DNA of 64,000 bases, from contig NZ_PVBR01000010.1 of NCBI RefSeq assembly GCF_002980495.1, positions 1 to 64,000 of the forward strand, written 5' to 3'. The notes below the pieces were generated by a model, which was not told the DNA's origin, did no database searches, and was given only the letters and a program-made list of their open reading frames with translations. This document shows, piece by piece, positions 45,163 through 53,758 of the stretch; within the stretch, counting starts at the first letter, position 1, and each line of letters begins with the position of its first letter. This DNA comes from Phyllobacterium phragmitis. GTDB taxonomy: Bacteria; Pseudomonadota; Alphaproteobacteria; Rhizobiales; Rhizobiaceae. The translations under genes were made by a program, and so were the position numbers.

Positions 45163-46035
45163 TTGGGCATTATCATCGGCCTCGTCGTCACCCTCGGTTG
45201 CATGCTTGGCGGCTTCATTGCCATGGGCGGCCATGTCGGCGTTCTTGTCCAACCGTGGGAATTCGTCATCATCTGTGGCGCCGCACTTGGTACATTCCTC
45301 GTCGCCAATCCGTTTTCGGCGGTCAAGGATACCGGCCGCGCCTGCATGGAGGCGTTCACCAACGCCGTTCCCAAGCAGCGCGATTATCTCGATATCCTCG
45401 GCGTTCTCTACAGCCTGATGCGCGAATTGCGCGCAAAATCGCGCAACGAGGTCGAGGTTCATGTCGATAATCCGCAGGAATCGCCCATCTTCCAGGCCTT
45501 TCCCAGCGTATTGAAGAACCAAGATCTGACCAGTTTCATCTGCGACTACTGCCGCCTCATCATCATCGGCAACGCCCGCTCGCATGAGATCGAGGCGTTG
45601 ATGGATGAGGAAATCCATACCATCGCGCGTGACAAGCTGAAGCCCTACAACGCCATGGTCGCCGTCGCCGACGGTCTGCCGGCACTTGGCATCGTCGCCG
45701 CCGTCCTCGGCGTCATCAAGGCGATGGGCGCGCTCGACCAGGCGCCGGAAGTGCTCGGCCATCTGATCGGTGCGGCACTTGTGGGAACCTTCGCCGGCAT
45801 CTTCTTTTCCTACGCCGTTGTCGGTCCGATCGCCACGAAGATAAAAACCGTCCGCGAAAAGAAGAACCGGCTCTATATCATCGTCAAGCAGACGCTGCTC
45901 GCCTATATGAATGGCGCGCTGCCGCAGATCGCCCTCGAATATGGTCGCAAGACGATTTCCGCCTATGACCGCCCGTCGATCGACGTGGTCGAGCAGGAAA
46001 CGCTGACCAGCGTGCCGGCGCAGCAGGCGGCATGA
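45163..46035 (+). CDS. motA: flagellar motor stator protein MotA
   Basis: Proton-channel stator subunit, 290 residues, four membrane helices. It begins with TTG at 45163 (protein [20 protein letters not shown]), supported by AGGAGA 8 nt upstream and by the family's usual N-terminus. A reading from 44875 would extend across the divergent promoter into DUF1217 and is rejected. Conserved regions are [20 protein letters not shown] and [20 protein letters not shown]. It heads motA-fliM-(DUF6468-like)-fliN-fliG-flhB. Confidence 0.96.
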   Translation: MGIIIGLVVTLGCMLGGFIAMGGHVGVLVQPWEFVIICGAALGTFLVANPFSAVKDTGRACMEAFTNAVPKQRDYLDILGVLYSLMRELRAKSRNEVEVHVDNPQESPIFQAFPSVLKNQDLTSFICDYCRLIIIGNARSHEIEALMDEEIHTIARDKLKPYNAMVAVADGLPALGIVAAVLGVIKAMGALDQAPEVLGHLIGAALVGTFAGIFFSYAVVGPIATKIKTVREKKNRLYIIVKQTLLAYMNGALPQIALEYGRKTISAYDRPSIDVVEQETLTSVPAQQAA

Positions 46036-46036
46036 G

Positions 46037-46975
46037 ATGACCGCTTTCGCTCAAGAGAAGAAGCCCGACGTTCTGGCCGAAAGCATCCTGCGCGCCGCCG
46101 GAATGTCGGTGGACGATCTGAAATCGCTCGGCCACGTCTTCAAGGATGCGGCAGCCACTTTCTCTGCCCGCTTCAAAGAGCTTACCCCGGTTGTCGTCGA
46201 GACCGAGGTTTCCGGCATGGAACCCGTTGACAAAGCCCGGATGGAATCCCTCCTTCCCCATGACGGCATGATCGCTCCCGTCCAGGTCGACAGATGGGGC
46301 AGCACCATCCACATGGTTGCCGACCGCGCCTTTATCTTTTCCGGGCTGGAGGCCCTGTTCGGGGCCGGCGCGAATTTCGGCGCATTCGCAACCGCCAATG
46401 CTTTCACCAGCGTGGAGCGCAAGATCGCAGGCGAATTGTTCGCTCACATGGCGGCAGCCCTCGACCATGTTTTTGCGGCCGGAGAGCAGCAGATATTCAA
46501 TGTCGGCGAACCGCAGGAAACCACACAATTCGATCTTGAGAAACTGGATCAGTCGCGCCTTTTCTCCTGCAACCTCATCATCAGGGCAGCAGGCAAAACG
46601 GGAACGATCCGTCTTTTGATGCCACGCACCTGCCATCGCCCGATGCAGGAGGCGATCGCCCATCTGCTGCGCCAGCCATCGGCCCATTCGGACCCGGCAT
46701 GGGCCAAGAAGATAAGGCTTGAGGTGAGCCGCGCCAAAATCGGCATCGAGGCCTTCATCCATCAGGGCACGATGACGCTCGGCGAAATCGCACAGCTTCA
46801 ACCCGGCCAGGTGCTGAAGCTACCGGAGAACGCCATCGAGCAGGTGCGACTGCGCAGCGGTAGCCAGGCACTTTTCAAATGCACGCTCGGCAAGGCGGGC
46901 ATCAATTTCACCGTGCGGATCAGCGATCCCGTCAGCGAAGAAGAGGATCTTATCGATGAACTTGCTGCTGGTTAA
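46037..46975 (+). CDS. fliM: flagellar motor switch protein FliM
   Basis: Switch protein, 312 residues. The middle CheC-like region (HMVADRAFIFSGLEALFGAG, FTSVERKIAGELFAHMAAAL) and the C-terminal surface-of-antigen domain (LGEIAQLQPGQVLKLPENAI) are recognisable though divergent. The N-terminal CheY-P-binding helix with the usual EIDALL motif is not visible; the protein starts MTAFAQEKKPDVLAESILRA. It follows motA by 1 nt and overlaps the next gene by 20 nt. Confidence 0.9.
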   Translation: MTAFAQEKKPDVLAESILRAAGMSVDDLKSLGHVFKDAAATFSARFKELTPVVVETEVSGMEPVDKARMESLLPHDGMIAPVQVDRWGSTIHMVADRAFIFSGLEALFGAGANFGAFATANAFTSVERKIAGELFAHMAAALDHVFAAGEQQIFNVGEPQETTQFDLEKLDQSRLFSCNLIIRAAGKTGTIRLLMPRTCHRPMQEAIAHLLRQPSAHSDPAWAKKIRLEVSRAKIGIEAFIHQGTMTLGEIAQLQPGQVLKLPENAIEQVRLRSGSQALFKCTLGKAGINFTVRISDPVSEEEDLIDELAAG

Positions 46976-47438
46976 TGTGATTTCGGCGGTGCTTTCGCTC
47001 GTTTCGATCGGCATTGTCGTTGTGGCGCTGCGCAGGGCGGCGGAAATGATCCGCCTCGGCAAATCCATGGCCGAACAAATCGCCGCATCCTCCGCCAATC
47101 TGGAACAGGCGCTTGCCGCCCTCAAGACCGAACACGACGACTTCCGCGATGAGAACAGGAAGCTCGATGCGCGCCTGGAGGAATCCGCCAGGGCACAGCG
47201 TGATATCGCTCGTTCGGTCGATCTGATGGGGCGCATCCGCACCGAATTGCAGGGCGATATCCGCGCATTGCACACCTCGATTTCCGCCCGCAACACGGCT
47301 GCGGCGACAGTCGCCCCACAGGCCGCGTCCGCGCCGGCAAAGGCCCATATACAATCAAAATCGTCCAAGCTGCCGGTTTTCGTGCGGCGCACGGTGGCAA
47401 GCGCCACCGTGACCGATAACACGGCCGCCTTTTCGTGA
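46956..47438 (+). CDS. membrane-anchored coiled-coil protein (DUF6468-like) of the switch operon
   Basis: A 160-residue protein with one N-terminal membrane helix (LLLVNVISAVLSLVSIGIVV) and a long coiled coil (DFRDENRKLDARLEESARAQ). The first 20 nt overlap fliM. A protein of this design lies between fliM and fliN in many alphaproteobacteria; I recall the label DUF6468 but cannot verify it. It may be a motor or basal body accessory; function unknown. Confidence 0.7.
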   Translation: MNLLLVNVISAVLSLVSIGIVVVALRRAAEMIRLGKSMAEQIAASSANLEQALAALKTEHDDFRDENRKLDARLEESARAQRDIARSVDLMGRIRTELQGDIRALHTSISARNTAAATVAPQAASAPAKAHIQSKSSKLPVFVRRTVASATVTDNTAAFS

Positions 47439-47461
47439 TCATGTAGGCAAAGGGAATAGCA

Positions 47462-47800
47462 ATGGAAAATGAACTCGACGAAGCGATCGAAGCTCTCAAA
47501 AGCGATGAGCCGCGCGCCAGCCGTCAGACGAGTACAGCCCAAACAGGTTCCGGAAAATCGAACCTTGACCTGATCATGGGCATTCCGGTCGATGTACAGG
47601 TGGTGCTCGGCGGCACCAGCATGCCCGTCGCCAATCTGATGAAGCTCGGGCGCGGCGCGGTCGTCACTCTCGACAAGCAGATCGGCGATCCCGTCGATAT
47701 CGTCGTCAATGGCCGGGTCATCGCACGCGGCGAGGTGATCGTGCTGGAAGATGATTCCTCCCGCTTCGGCGTCAGCCTGACCGAAGTCATCGGCAAATAA
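47462..47800 (+). CDS. fliN: flagellar motor switch protein FliN
   Basis: Switch/C-ring protein, 112 residues, with the surface-of-antigen domain: [40 protein letters not shown], and [19 protein letters not shown]. It lies 5 nt before fliG. Confidence 0.96.
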   Translation: MENELDEAIEALKSDEPRASRQTSTAQTGSGKSNLDLIMGIPVDVQVVLGGTSMPVANLMKLGRGAVVTLDKQIGDPVDIVVNGRVIARGEVIVLEDDSSRFGVSLTEVIGK

Positions 47801-47805
47801 GCGAT

Positions 47806-48849
47806 ATGATCGAAAAACAGACGCAGATGGCAGACGAGGAAGAAGCGCGCGGCATCGAGGCGCTGTCCGGCCCGCAAAAGGCGGCAGCACTTCTGGTTGC
47901 GATCGGGCGGCCTGCGGCGGCGCGTCTCCTCAAGCACTTCCAGGCCGACGATCTGCGCCTGCTCGCCAGCCAGGCCCGCAAGCTCGACCCGATCTCGCCC
48001 ACCGATTTCGAGGAACTGGTCAAGGAATTCGAAGACGCCTTCGCCGACGGTGCATCGCTTTCGGAGGCCGGCCTACGGTTCGAGGGGCTTTTGCGGGAAA
48101 CGCTGCCGCAGGACGAGGTGGACGCGCTGTTCGATGATCGCCCCCGGCAGATACTGGTGCAGGAATCGGTATGGGACCAGCTTACCCGCGTGCCGATCGA
48201 GACCCTGCAGGCATATCTCGCCGAACAGCATCCCCAGATTATCGCCTATATCATTTCAAAGCTGCCCTCCGATGTCGCCGCTCGCCTTTTCATCGGCCTG
48301 CCGGGCGATCTGCGCAGCGTCGTCGTCCAGCGTACGCTCCATATACGCACCGTCACGCCGGCGGTATCGGAAATGCTCGAAGATGTCCTGCGGCGCGAAG
48401 TGACCGGCAAGACCGATAAAGGCCCACAGCAGGCCAATCACGGCCAGATCGCCAATATCCTGAACCAGCTCGACAAGTTCGAGATCGACGACATGCTGGA
48501 CAGTCTGTCCGACCTCAATACCGATGATCTGACGCGGATCAAGGCGAAGCTCTTCACCTTCGATGATATCGTGCGGCTTTCGCAGCGTGCACGCCTGCTC
48601 CTGTTTGATGATATCCAGACGGAGCAGATCACCACGGCATTGCGCGGCGCGGACGCCAAATTGCAGGAACTGGTCCTCTCTTCGCTCTCCGCGCGCGGAC
48701 GGCGCATGGTGGAAACCGAACTTGCAGCCGGACAGGGAAACACGACGGCGCAGAACATCGCAGATGCCCGCCGCGCCATCGCCCGCACAGCCATCGCCCT
48801 GTCGGACCGCGGCCTGATCGATCTCGAAGCGGAAGGCGCGGCCGCCTGA
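47806..48849 (+). CDS. fliG: flagellar motor switch protein FliG
   Basis: Switch protein that receives torque from the stator, 347 residues. The middle-domain EHPQ-type motif is seen as AEQHPQIIAYIISKLPSDVA. The C-terminal domain holds the charged torque helix region TFDDIVRLSQRARLLLFDDI. It follows fliN by 5 nt and precedes flhB by 28 nt. Confidence 0.95.
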   Translation: MIEKQTQMADEEEARGIEALSGPQKAAALLVAIGRPAAARLLKHFQADDLRLLASQARKLDPISPTDFEELVKEFEDAFADGASLSEAGLRFEGLLRETLPQDEVDALFDDRPRQILVQESVWDQLTRVPIETLQAYLAEQHPQIIAYIISKLPSDVAARLFIGLPGDLRSVVVQRTLHIRTVTPAVSEMLEDVLRREVTGKTDKGPQQANHGQIANILNQLDKFEIDDMLDSLSDLNTDDLTRIKAKLFTFDDIVRLSQRARLLLFDDIQTEQITTALRGADAKLQELVLSSLSARGRRMVETELAAGQGNTTAQNIADARRAIARTAIALSDRGLIDLEAEGAAA

Positions 48850-48877
48850 CCGGCGGCTGTCCCCGTTCGGCCGCATC

Positions 48878-49951
48878 ATGTCTGAAGCCCCCGATAAAGA
48901 AAGCAAAACAGAAGAAGCCACTGAGCAGAAGATCCGTAACGCAGTGGAGAAAGGCAATCTGCCCTTCTCCAAGGAAGCACCGATCCTCGCCTCGGTCATC
49001 GCCTTTCTCCTCATCGCGGTCTTCATCGCCACGCCCAGCGTCGCCAAACTCACCTTCTTCCTGGCTGAACTGATCGACCGTCCCGAAGATTGGCTGCTCA
49101 ACAGCAGCGAGGACATCGGGCAACTTTTCCAGGTCCTGGCGATGGCGGCCGGCAGCGCTCTCCTGCCCATATTGGTGATTATACCCTTGGCCGGCATCGC
49201 CGCTTCCGCGCTCCAGAACGCACCGCGCTTCGTCGGCGAGCGCATCCGTCCGCAGGCTTCACGCATTTCGCTCGCGAAGGGCTGGACGCGGATATTCGGC
49301 CGGTCGGGTCAGGTCGAGTTCCTGAAATCCCTGTTCAAGCTTTCCGCCACGAGCCTCGTAGTCTTCTTCGTTTTCTTCAAGAGCAATTCCCTCTTCACCG
49401 AGGCTATCGCCAGCGACCCCCGCGCGCTTCCCGAATTCATCCGCCAGAACGTGGTCCGCCTGCTGGCCGCCAACGCAGTCGCCATCACGTTTCTCGCAGG
49501 TTTCGATCTCGCCTGGTCGCGCTTTCACTGGCGCAGCGAATTGCGCATGACCAAGCAGGAGATCAAGGACGAGCACAAGCAGTCGGAAGGCGATCCGCTG
49601 GTGAAGTCCCGCCTGCGCTCGCTGGGACGCGACAGGGCACGGCGGCGCATGATTGCATCGGTCCCGACCGCAACGCTGATCGTCGCCAATCCGACACATT
49701 TCTCCGTTGCACTGCGTTACCATCCCGCGAAGGATGGCGCCCCTGTCGTGGTTGCCAAGGGGCAGGATCTCATCGCGCTGAAAATTCGGGAGGTCGCAGA
49801 GGAAAACGGCATCCCCATTTTCGAGGATGTGCAACTTGCAAGATCACTGTATAAGCAAATGCAGGTTGATCAGATGATCGCACCGGAATTCTACAAAGCA
49901 GTCGCCGAACTTATACAGTTCATCAATTCACGCCAGAGGCATATCTCATAG
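48878..49951 (+). CDS. flhB: flagellar export switch protein FlhB
   Basis: Export-gate protein, 357 residues: four membrane helices and a cytoplasmic domain with the autocleavage motif NPTH at 271-274 (LIVANPTHFSVALRY), where cleavage between Asn and Pro switches substrate class. N-terminal DKESKTEEATEQKIRNAVEK is typical. It is the last clear structural gene of the motA operon. Confidence 0.97.
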   Translation: MSEAPDKESKTEEATEQKIRNAVEKGNLPFSKEAPILASVIAFLLIAVFIATPSVAKLTFFLAELIDRPEDWLLNSSEDIGQLFQVLAMAAGSALLPILVIIPLAGIAASALQNAPRFVGERIRPQASRISLAKGWTRIFGRSGQVEFLKSLFKLSATSLVVFFVFFKSNSLFTEAIASDPRALPEFIRQNVVRLLAANAVAITFLAGFDLAWSRFHWRSELRMTKQEIKDEHKQSEGDPLVKSRLRSLGRDRARRRMIASVPTATLIVANPTHFSVALRYHPAKDGAPVVVAKGQDLIALKIREVAEENGIPIFEDVQLARSLYKQMQVDQMIAPEFYKAVAELIQFINSRQRHIS

Positions 49952-50041
49952 GATGGATCAAAAAATACCAAGAATAACAAAGACTAACCTATCAGGAAAT
50001 TGTCGAGCAATCTGGTTTGTCAATCGTGAAGCGGTGAAAGC

Positions 50042-50479
50042 ATGAGAAGCACGCAATATTCCCAGACGCGCGAATCGATCATCGCCGCGCATATGAGCGA
50101 GGTCATCCGCGATCTCCGGCTTGTCGATGTCGCCGATTATATCGCGTTCATACGCTACGAGCTCTTCGCCAACATCGCCGATATCGTCAACTCGGCGACC
50201 GAGTTGCACTATTTTCCGCAGACCCTGCAGTTCGGCCACGGCGGCGAATATGAGCTGGACTGGGACCGCCACCCCCGCATCATCCTCGACATGGAGTTCC
50301 GCAATATGGGTGTCTACGCCTATTTCCGTGTGCTGATCGATGCGGAAGGATCGCAGATCGATCTCAATCACATCACCTTCGACCAGGCGAGCAAAAGCCC
50401 AACGCATAACACCGAGCGTCTTGCCCTGGCCTTCGAGGATGCACGCATTCCGGGGTCGCCGAGACAGGCGACAGGCTGA
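50042..50479 (+). CDS. uncharacterised protein between flhB and the luxR gene
   Basis: A 145-residue soluble protein without membrane segment or signal peptide. It is rich in aromatic and acidic residues (VADYIAFIRYELFANIADIV, YELDWDRHPRIILDMEFRNM). It starts 90 nt after flhB on the same strand and is convergent with the vjbR-like gene, 33 nt away. No family is recognised. The location suggests a link to motility or to quorum regulation, not more. Confidence 0.7.
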   Translation: MRSTQYSQTRESIIAAHMSEVIRDLRLVDVADYIAFIRYELFANIADIVNSATELHYFPQTLQFGHGGEYELDWDRHPRIILDMEFRNMGVYAYFRVLIDAEGSQIDLNHITFDQASKSPTHNTERLALAFEDARIPGSPRQATG

Positions 50480-50512
50480 AGGCGTGATGCCGTCGCCTGC
50501 CGCCTATTCTCA

Positions 50513-51304
50513 TCACGATTGTAGATGCGTCGAGTCCGGCATGTCGATAATGCCGAGCGACAAAGCCGTCGCCACCGCCGATGTGCGGTTGGAGCAACCG
50601 AGCTTGATCTTGGCGTTCTGCAGATAAGTCACCACCGTCCAGCGGGCGATGTTGAGGATCTCTGCAATCTCACCATCCGTCTTGCCGCTGGCAGCCCAGC
50701 GCAGACAGTCGACCTCGCGCCGGGTAAGCAGGCTTGCGGCGGCGGCACTGACGACGCCTTCCCTGCTGCCATAGAGCGAATTATGGATCAGGCTCGATGC
50801 GCTCAAGAGACGCGGGCGCATCTTTTCGATGAATTTCTCCTTGTCGGCATCGCCCACCTCTATGGTGAACAGGGTCGAGCCGGGGAACCCATGCGCATTG
50901 GTAGCTCCCACGGCAACGAAGAGGTTGCCGAGGCCGTGCTTTTGTCCGTCCCGGATAAACTCCCTTACTGCGGGTGATTCATCCGCATCCAACTCAAGAT
51001 TACGCAAGGTGCCGGCAGCATCGTTGCGCAGTAGCGGTGAGTCATCCTGCACCATGGGATCGACACTGAAATAATTTTTGGCGGAATATCTTAAAATCCA
51101 ACTTGTGGGAAACGTCATGACGACAGACAGGTCCGACGGATTGCTCCTGACCGTTTCGTCAAGCCTTGTACGCGAAACATGCGAAATATGCTGACAGCCT
51201 ATTTCATCACGAACACGGCAAAGCAGTTCCAACGTGCCACTCTTGGAAGAAGAGCCGAAAAAGCCCTTCTTGAAGTTGGGAAAATGCACAAGATCGAGGC
51301 TCAT
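50513..51304 (-). CDS. vjbR: LuxR-type quorum-sensing regulator (VjbR-like)
   Basis: Transcription factor of 263 residues: an autoinducer-binding domain (about 15-170) and a C-terminal LuxR helix-turn-helix ([40 protein letters not shown]). Ligand-pocket residues W69, Y73, D82 and P83 are seen in [16 protein letters not shown]. Both ends and the HTH strongly recall Brucella VjbR, which controls virulence and flagellar genes (ftcR, fliF) in that genus. It is convergent with the motA operon. Unlike Brucella, this genome also encodes a canonical LuxI at 14855-15457, its probable signal source. Confidence 0.88.
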   Translation of the reverse strand: MSLDLVHFPNFKKGFFGSSSKSGTLELLCRVRDEIGCQHISHVSRTRLDETVRSNPSDLSVVMTFPTSWILRYSAKNYFSVDPMVQDDSPLLRNDAAGTLRNLELDADESPAVREFIRDGQKHGLGNLFVAVGATNAHGFPGSTLFTIEVGDADKEKFIEKMRPRLLSASSLIHNSLYGSREGVVSAAAASLLTRREVDCLRWAASGKTDGEIAEILNIARWTVVTYLQNAKIKLGCSNRTSAVATALSLGIIDMPDSTHLQS

Positions 51305-51326
51305 TGTACGTCCTTAGCCATTGAAA

Positions 51327-51376
51327 GACCGTTGGAAAATAAACGGTCATCTTTCACAAGCCGTTCCATAAACGGC
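51327..51376 (-). promoter_or_regulatory. two tandem dyads before the vjbR-like gene
   Basis: GACCGTT-N8-AACGGTC (51327-51348) and GCCGTT-N5-AACGGC (51360-51376) share the core CCGTT/AACGG. They lie 23-44 and 56-72 bp before the start codon. The first is lux-box sized. They may be operator sites for autoregulation, or hairpins in the mRNA leader. Confidence 0.55.
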
Positions 51377-51393
51377 ATCGCGTCTATAAGCGA

Positions 51394-51407
51394 GTCGAAT
51401 ATTCGAC
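51394..51407. promoter_or_regulatory. perfect 14-bp palindrome
   Basis: GTCGAATATTCGAC, about 90 bp before the vjbR-like gene, is fully self-complementary. It is a candidate operator for an upstream regulator of the quorum regulator. Confidence 0.5.
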
Positions 51408-51489
51408 ATAGCTACAAGACGCTCAAATGGCGCAAAAAGAAACCAGTGTTACAAGCGGATTCAACAACTTCCGTAGCTTTATGCACAAA

Positions 51490-51518
51490 ATACAACGGAG
51501 TTTGTCATTCGGTTGTAT
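51490..51518 (-). terminator. possible terminator of the tetR gene
   Basis: Inverted repeat ATACAAC (51490-51496) / GTTGTAT (51512-51518) lies about 40 nt past the tetR stop. On the minus strand the stem is followed by TTTG. The stem is short and AT-rich, so this is uncertain and an operator is an alternative. Confidence 0.35.
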
Positions 51519-51557
51519 CGAAACAGCCAGCCCTAGTTGCAACAGATTGTAAAATCC

Positions 51558-52283
51558 TCATTTATCTTCAGATTTTCCATTCTGATACCGCCGTGGCCCG
51601 TAGGCAATAAAAAAGAGGTCGACCGCCGCGATGACGTTCTTGCGGATCAGTTCGGCGGACGGCTCCTCGGGCATTGCGGCAAATAGGCGCTGGCGATAGA
51701 TGCCGGCCAGAAACAGTTCAGACAATTGATGGGCGGCGAGCTCGGTATCGGGTATGTCGAGATGCCCAGCCGCAACCTGTTCGTCAAGGAATTCCTTGAG
51801 CAGCGCCTTCCCCCGCTTCGGTCCCCGCTCGTAAAAACGCGCTCCGACTTCCGGCATCCGGTCGGCAACGCCGATCACGATGCGCTGTGCGCGGATAACC
51901 GGCTCCGACGTGATGAGGGTCACAAGCGAAACGCCGAACTTGACCAGGGCGTCGCGACCCGAAAGCCCATGCTCGATATCGGCCATGAGGTCGGCAAACA
52001 TCGAAGCGCGATAATCCTCGCACAATGCCTCGAACAGCTCTTCCTTGCCGTTGAAATAGACATAGATCGTGCCTTTGGAGACACCCGCCTCGCGCGTTAT
52101 GTCGTTGACGCTGGCCGCATCGAAGCCCATGCGCATGAAAACCCGACGTGCGCCTTCGAGGATCTGCTTGCGCTTCGCCGGATCCTGCCCGGCGCCGAGC
52201 CTTTGCGGGCGCAGGCATGCAACTTCGCCGCACTCCTCGGCCTTATCGGAGAGGCCCGGTTCGGCCTTATTTTCGCGAGTCAT
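51558..52283 (-). CDS. TetR/AcrR family repressor of the efflux operon
   Basis: Repressor of 241 residues. A 35-residue N-terminal extension precedes the HTH (KRKQILEGARRVFMRMGFDA, VNDITREAGVSKGTIYVYFN), followed by a ligand domain resembling the AefR/BepR-type C-terminal region. The ATG at 52283 is chosen over a GTG three codons upstream. It is divergent from the emrAB-like genes. Two operator-like palindromes lie in the 129-bp intergenic region, one near each start, so it likely represses both itself and the pump. Confidence 0.92.
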   Translation of the reverse strand: MTRENKAEPGLSDKAEECGEVACLRPQRLGAGQDPAKRKQILEGARRVFMRMGFDAASVNDITREAGVSKGTIYVYFNGKEELFEALCEDYRASMFADLMADIEHGLSGRDALVKFGVSLVTLITSEPVIRAQRIVIGVADRMPEVGARFYERGPKRGKALLKEFLDEQVAAGHLDIPDTELAAHQLSELFLAGIYRQRLFAAMPEEPSAELIRKNVIAAVDLFFIAYGPRRYQNGKSEDK

Positions 52284-52306
52284 TTCTTTCACTCTTTACT
52301 ATTCTC

Positions 52307-52320
52307 GAACCAATCGGTTC
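52307..52320. promoter_or_regulatory. TetR operator 1
   Basis: GAACCAATCGGTTC has one mismatch from a perfect dyad; with the flanks TC and GA it extends to 18 bp. It lies 24 bp before the tetR start. Confidence 0.8.
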
Positions 52321-52363
52321 GATCCCTCTTGATATGGCGTTTGCTCTGATCTAAGTCAACATC

Positions 52364-52377
52364 GAACCGATCGGTTC
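52364..52377. promoter_or_regulatory. TetR operator 2
   Basis: GAACCGATCGGTTC is a perfect 14-bp palindrome, 36 bp before the adaptor gene. Same sequence class as operator 1, centre-to-centre distance 57 bp. Confidence 0.82.
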
Positions 52378-52412
52378 ATTACCGATGAGATCTACAGAAA
52401 GCCATCGTTCCT

Positions 52413-53702
52413 ATGTCGATATCCAGATCCGCTTCAAAGTCCGACGAAGGCGGCGAGGTCCGCCCCTTTCCTGTGCTGAAGCAGGGACAGCCCGCGGAAG
52501 ATCCGGCTCGGGTAGAACCGGCCCCGGAGCCTGCCCGTGCCGAGCAGCCGGCGCCGAAGGAATATCCTCAGGGATCGCCCACCGCGAAGCCGCAGATCGA
52601 TGCCGGCGAGGACAGATCATCCAAATCGGGCGGAAAGAAGAAGGGCATCGGCAGGCGTATCGTGCTGCCGGTCCTGCTTTTAGCCGCTCTCGCCGGCGGC
52701 GGCTGGTATGGCTACGATTATTGGACCGACGGGCGTTTTCTGGTGACCACCGATGACGCATATGTGCAGGGCGACATCGCTGCCATATCGCCGAAGGTGA
52801 CAGGCTACATCGAGAAAGTCCCGGTTGCCGCCAACCAGATGGTCAAGGCGGGAGACGTCATCTTTCAGCTCGATGCCGGCGACTATCACATCGCCGAGGA
52901 GGAAGCCGAAGCCAAGATCGAAACCCAGCGCCAGACGCTGGCCAGCATCGACGCCCAGATCAAGGCGGCGCGGGCATCGCTCCAGCAGGCCGAAGCGCAG
53001 AAGCTCGCGGCCAGCGCCGTCGCGACCAATGCCAAATCGACCATGGCGCGCGCCCAGCAACTGCACACCACGCGCTTTGCCTCGCAGTCCGATCTCGACA
53101 ATGCCACATCGGCGCTCAATCAGGCCGATGCCAATCTGGCAGGCGCCGACGCGCAGATCGCAACCGCCAACGCCAATATCGGTGTGCTGCAGGCGCAGTA
53201 TAAAGAGGCCGAAAGCAGCATGCGGTCGCTCGAACTTGCCCGCGACAAGGCGGCGCGCGATCTTTCGTTCACCACGATCCGCGCCCCCTTCGACGGCGTC
53301 ATCGGCAACCTCTCGGGCAAGCTGGGTGATCTCGTCAGCGCCGGCCAGAGGATAGCGGCGCTCGTGCCCGTCGATCACCTCTATATCGATGCCAATTTCA
53401 AGGAAACGCAGCTTATCGACCTGAAGCCCGGCGAGAAGGTGCGTATCTCCGTCGACGCGATGGATGGAGAAACCTTCGAGGGGACCGTGGCTTCCATCGC
53501 GCCCGCTTCCGGTTCGGTCTTCTCGCTCCTGCCGCCCGAAAACGCCACGGGCAATTTCACCAAGGTTGTCCAGCGTGTTCCGGTCCGCATCTCCATTCCG
53601 CCCGAGGCGCTTGCCACCGGCAAGTTCCGCGCCGGTTTGAGCGTCATCGTCAGCGTCGATATCCGCACTGCGCCGGACGAAAACACGGTGGCGGCGAAAT
53701 AG
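52413..53702 (+). CDS. HlyD/EmrA family efflux adaptor
   Basis: Periplasmic adaptor of a tripartite pump, 429 residues. A cytoplasmic Pro/Lys-rich N-terminus of about 80 residues precedes one membrane helix (IVLPVLLLAALAGGGWYGYD). Then come the family block TTDDAYVQGDIAAISPKVTG, a long coiled-coil hairpin, and the barrel segment LSFTTIRAPFDGVIGNLSGK. EmrA-type adaptors join an MFS exporter to an outer-membrane channel, which is not encoded here. The exporter follows by 56 nt. Confidence 0.93.
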   Translation: MSISRSASKSDEGGEVRPFPVLKQGQPAEDPARVEPAPEPARAEQPAPKEYPQGSPTAKPQIDAGEDRSSKSGGKKKGIGRRIVLPVLLLAALAGGGWYGYDYWTDGRFLVTTDDAYVQGDIAAISPKVTGYIEKVPVAANQMVKAGDVIFQLDAGDYHIAEEEAEAKIETQRQTLASIDAQIKAARASLQQAEAQKLAASAVATNAKSTMARAQQLHTTRFASQSDLDNATSALNQADANLAGADAQIATANANIGVLQAQYKEAESSMRSLELARDKAARDLSFTTIRAPFDGVIGNLSGKLGDLVSAGQRIAALVPVDHLYIDANFKETQLIDLKPGEKVRISVDAMDGETFEGTVASIAPASGSVFSLLPPENATGNFTKVVQRVPVRISIPPEALATGKFRAGLSVIVSVDIRTAPDENTVAAK

Positions 53703-53758
53703 GGCCACCGCTCCAGCAGCCAGTTTCAATGGCCAAAAATTAAATGGAATGAGCCGTC

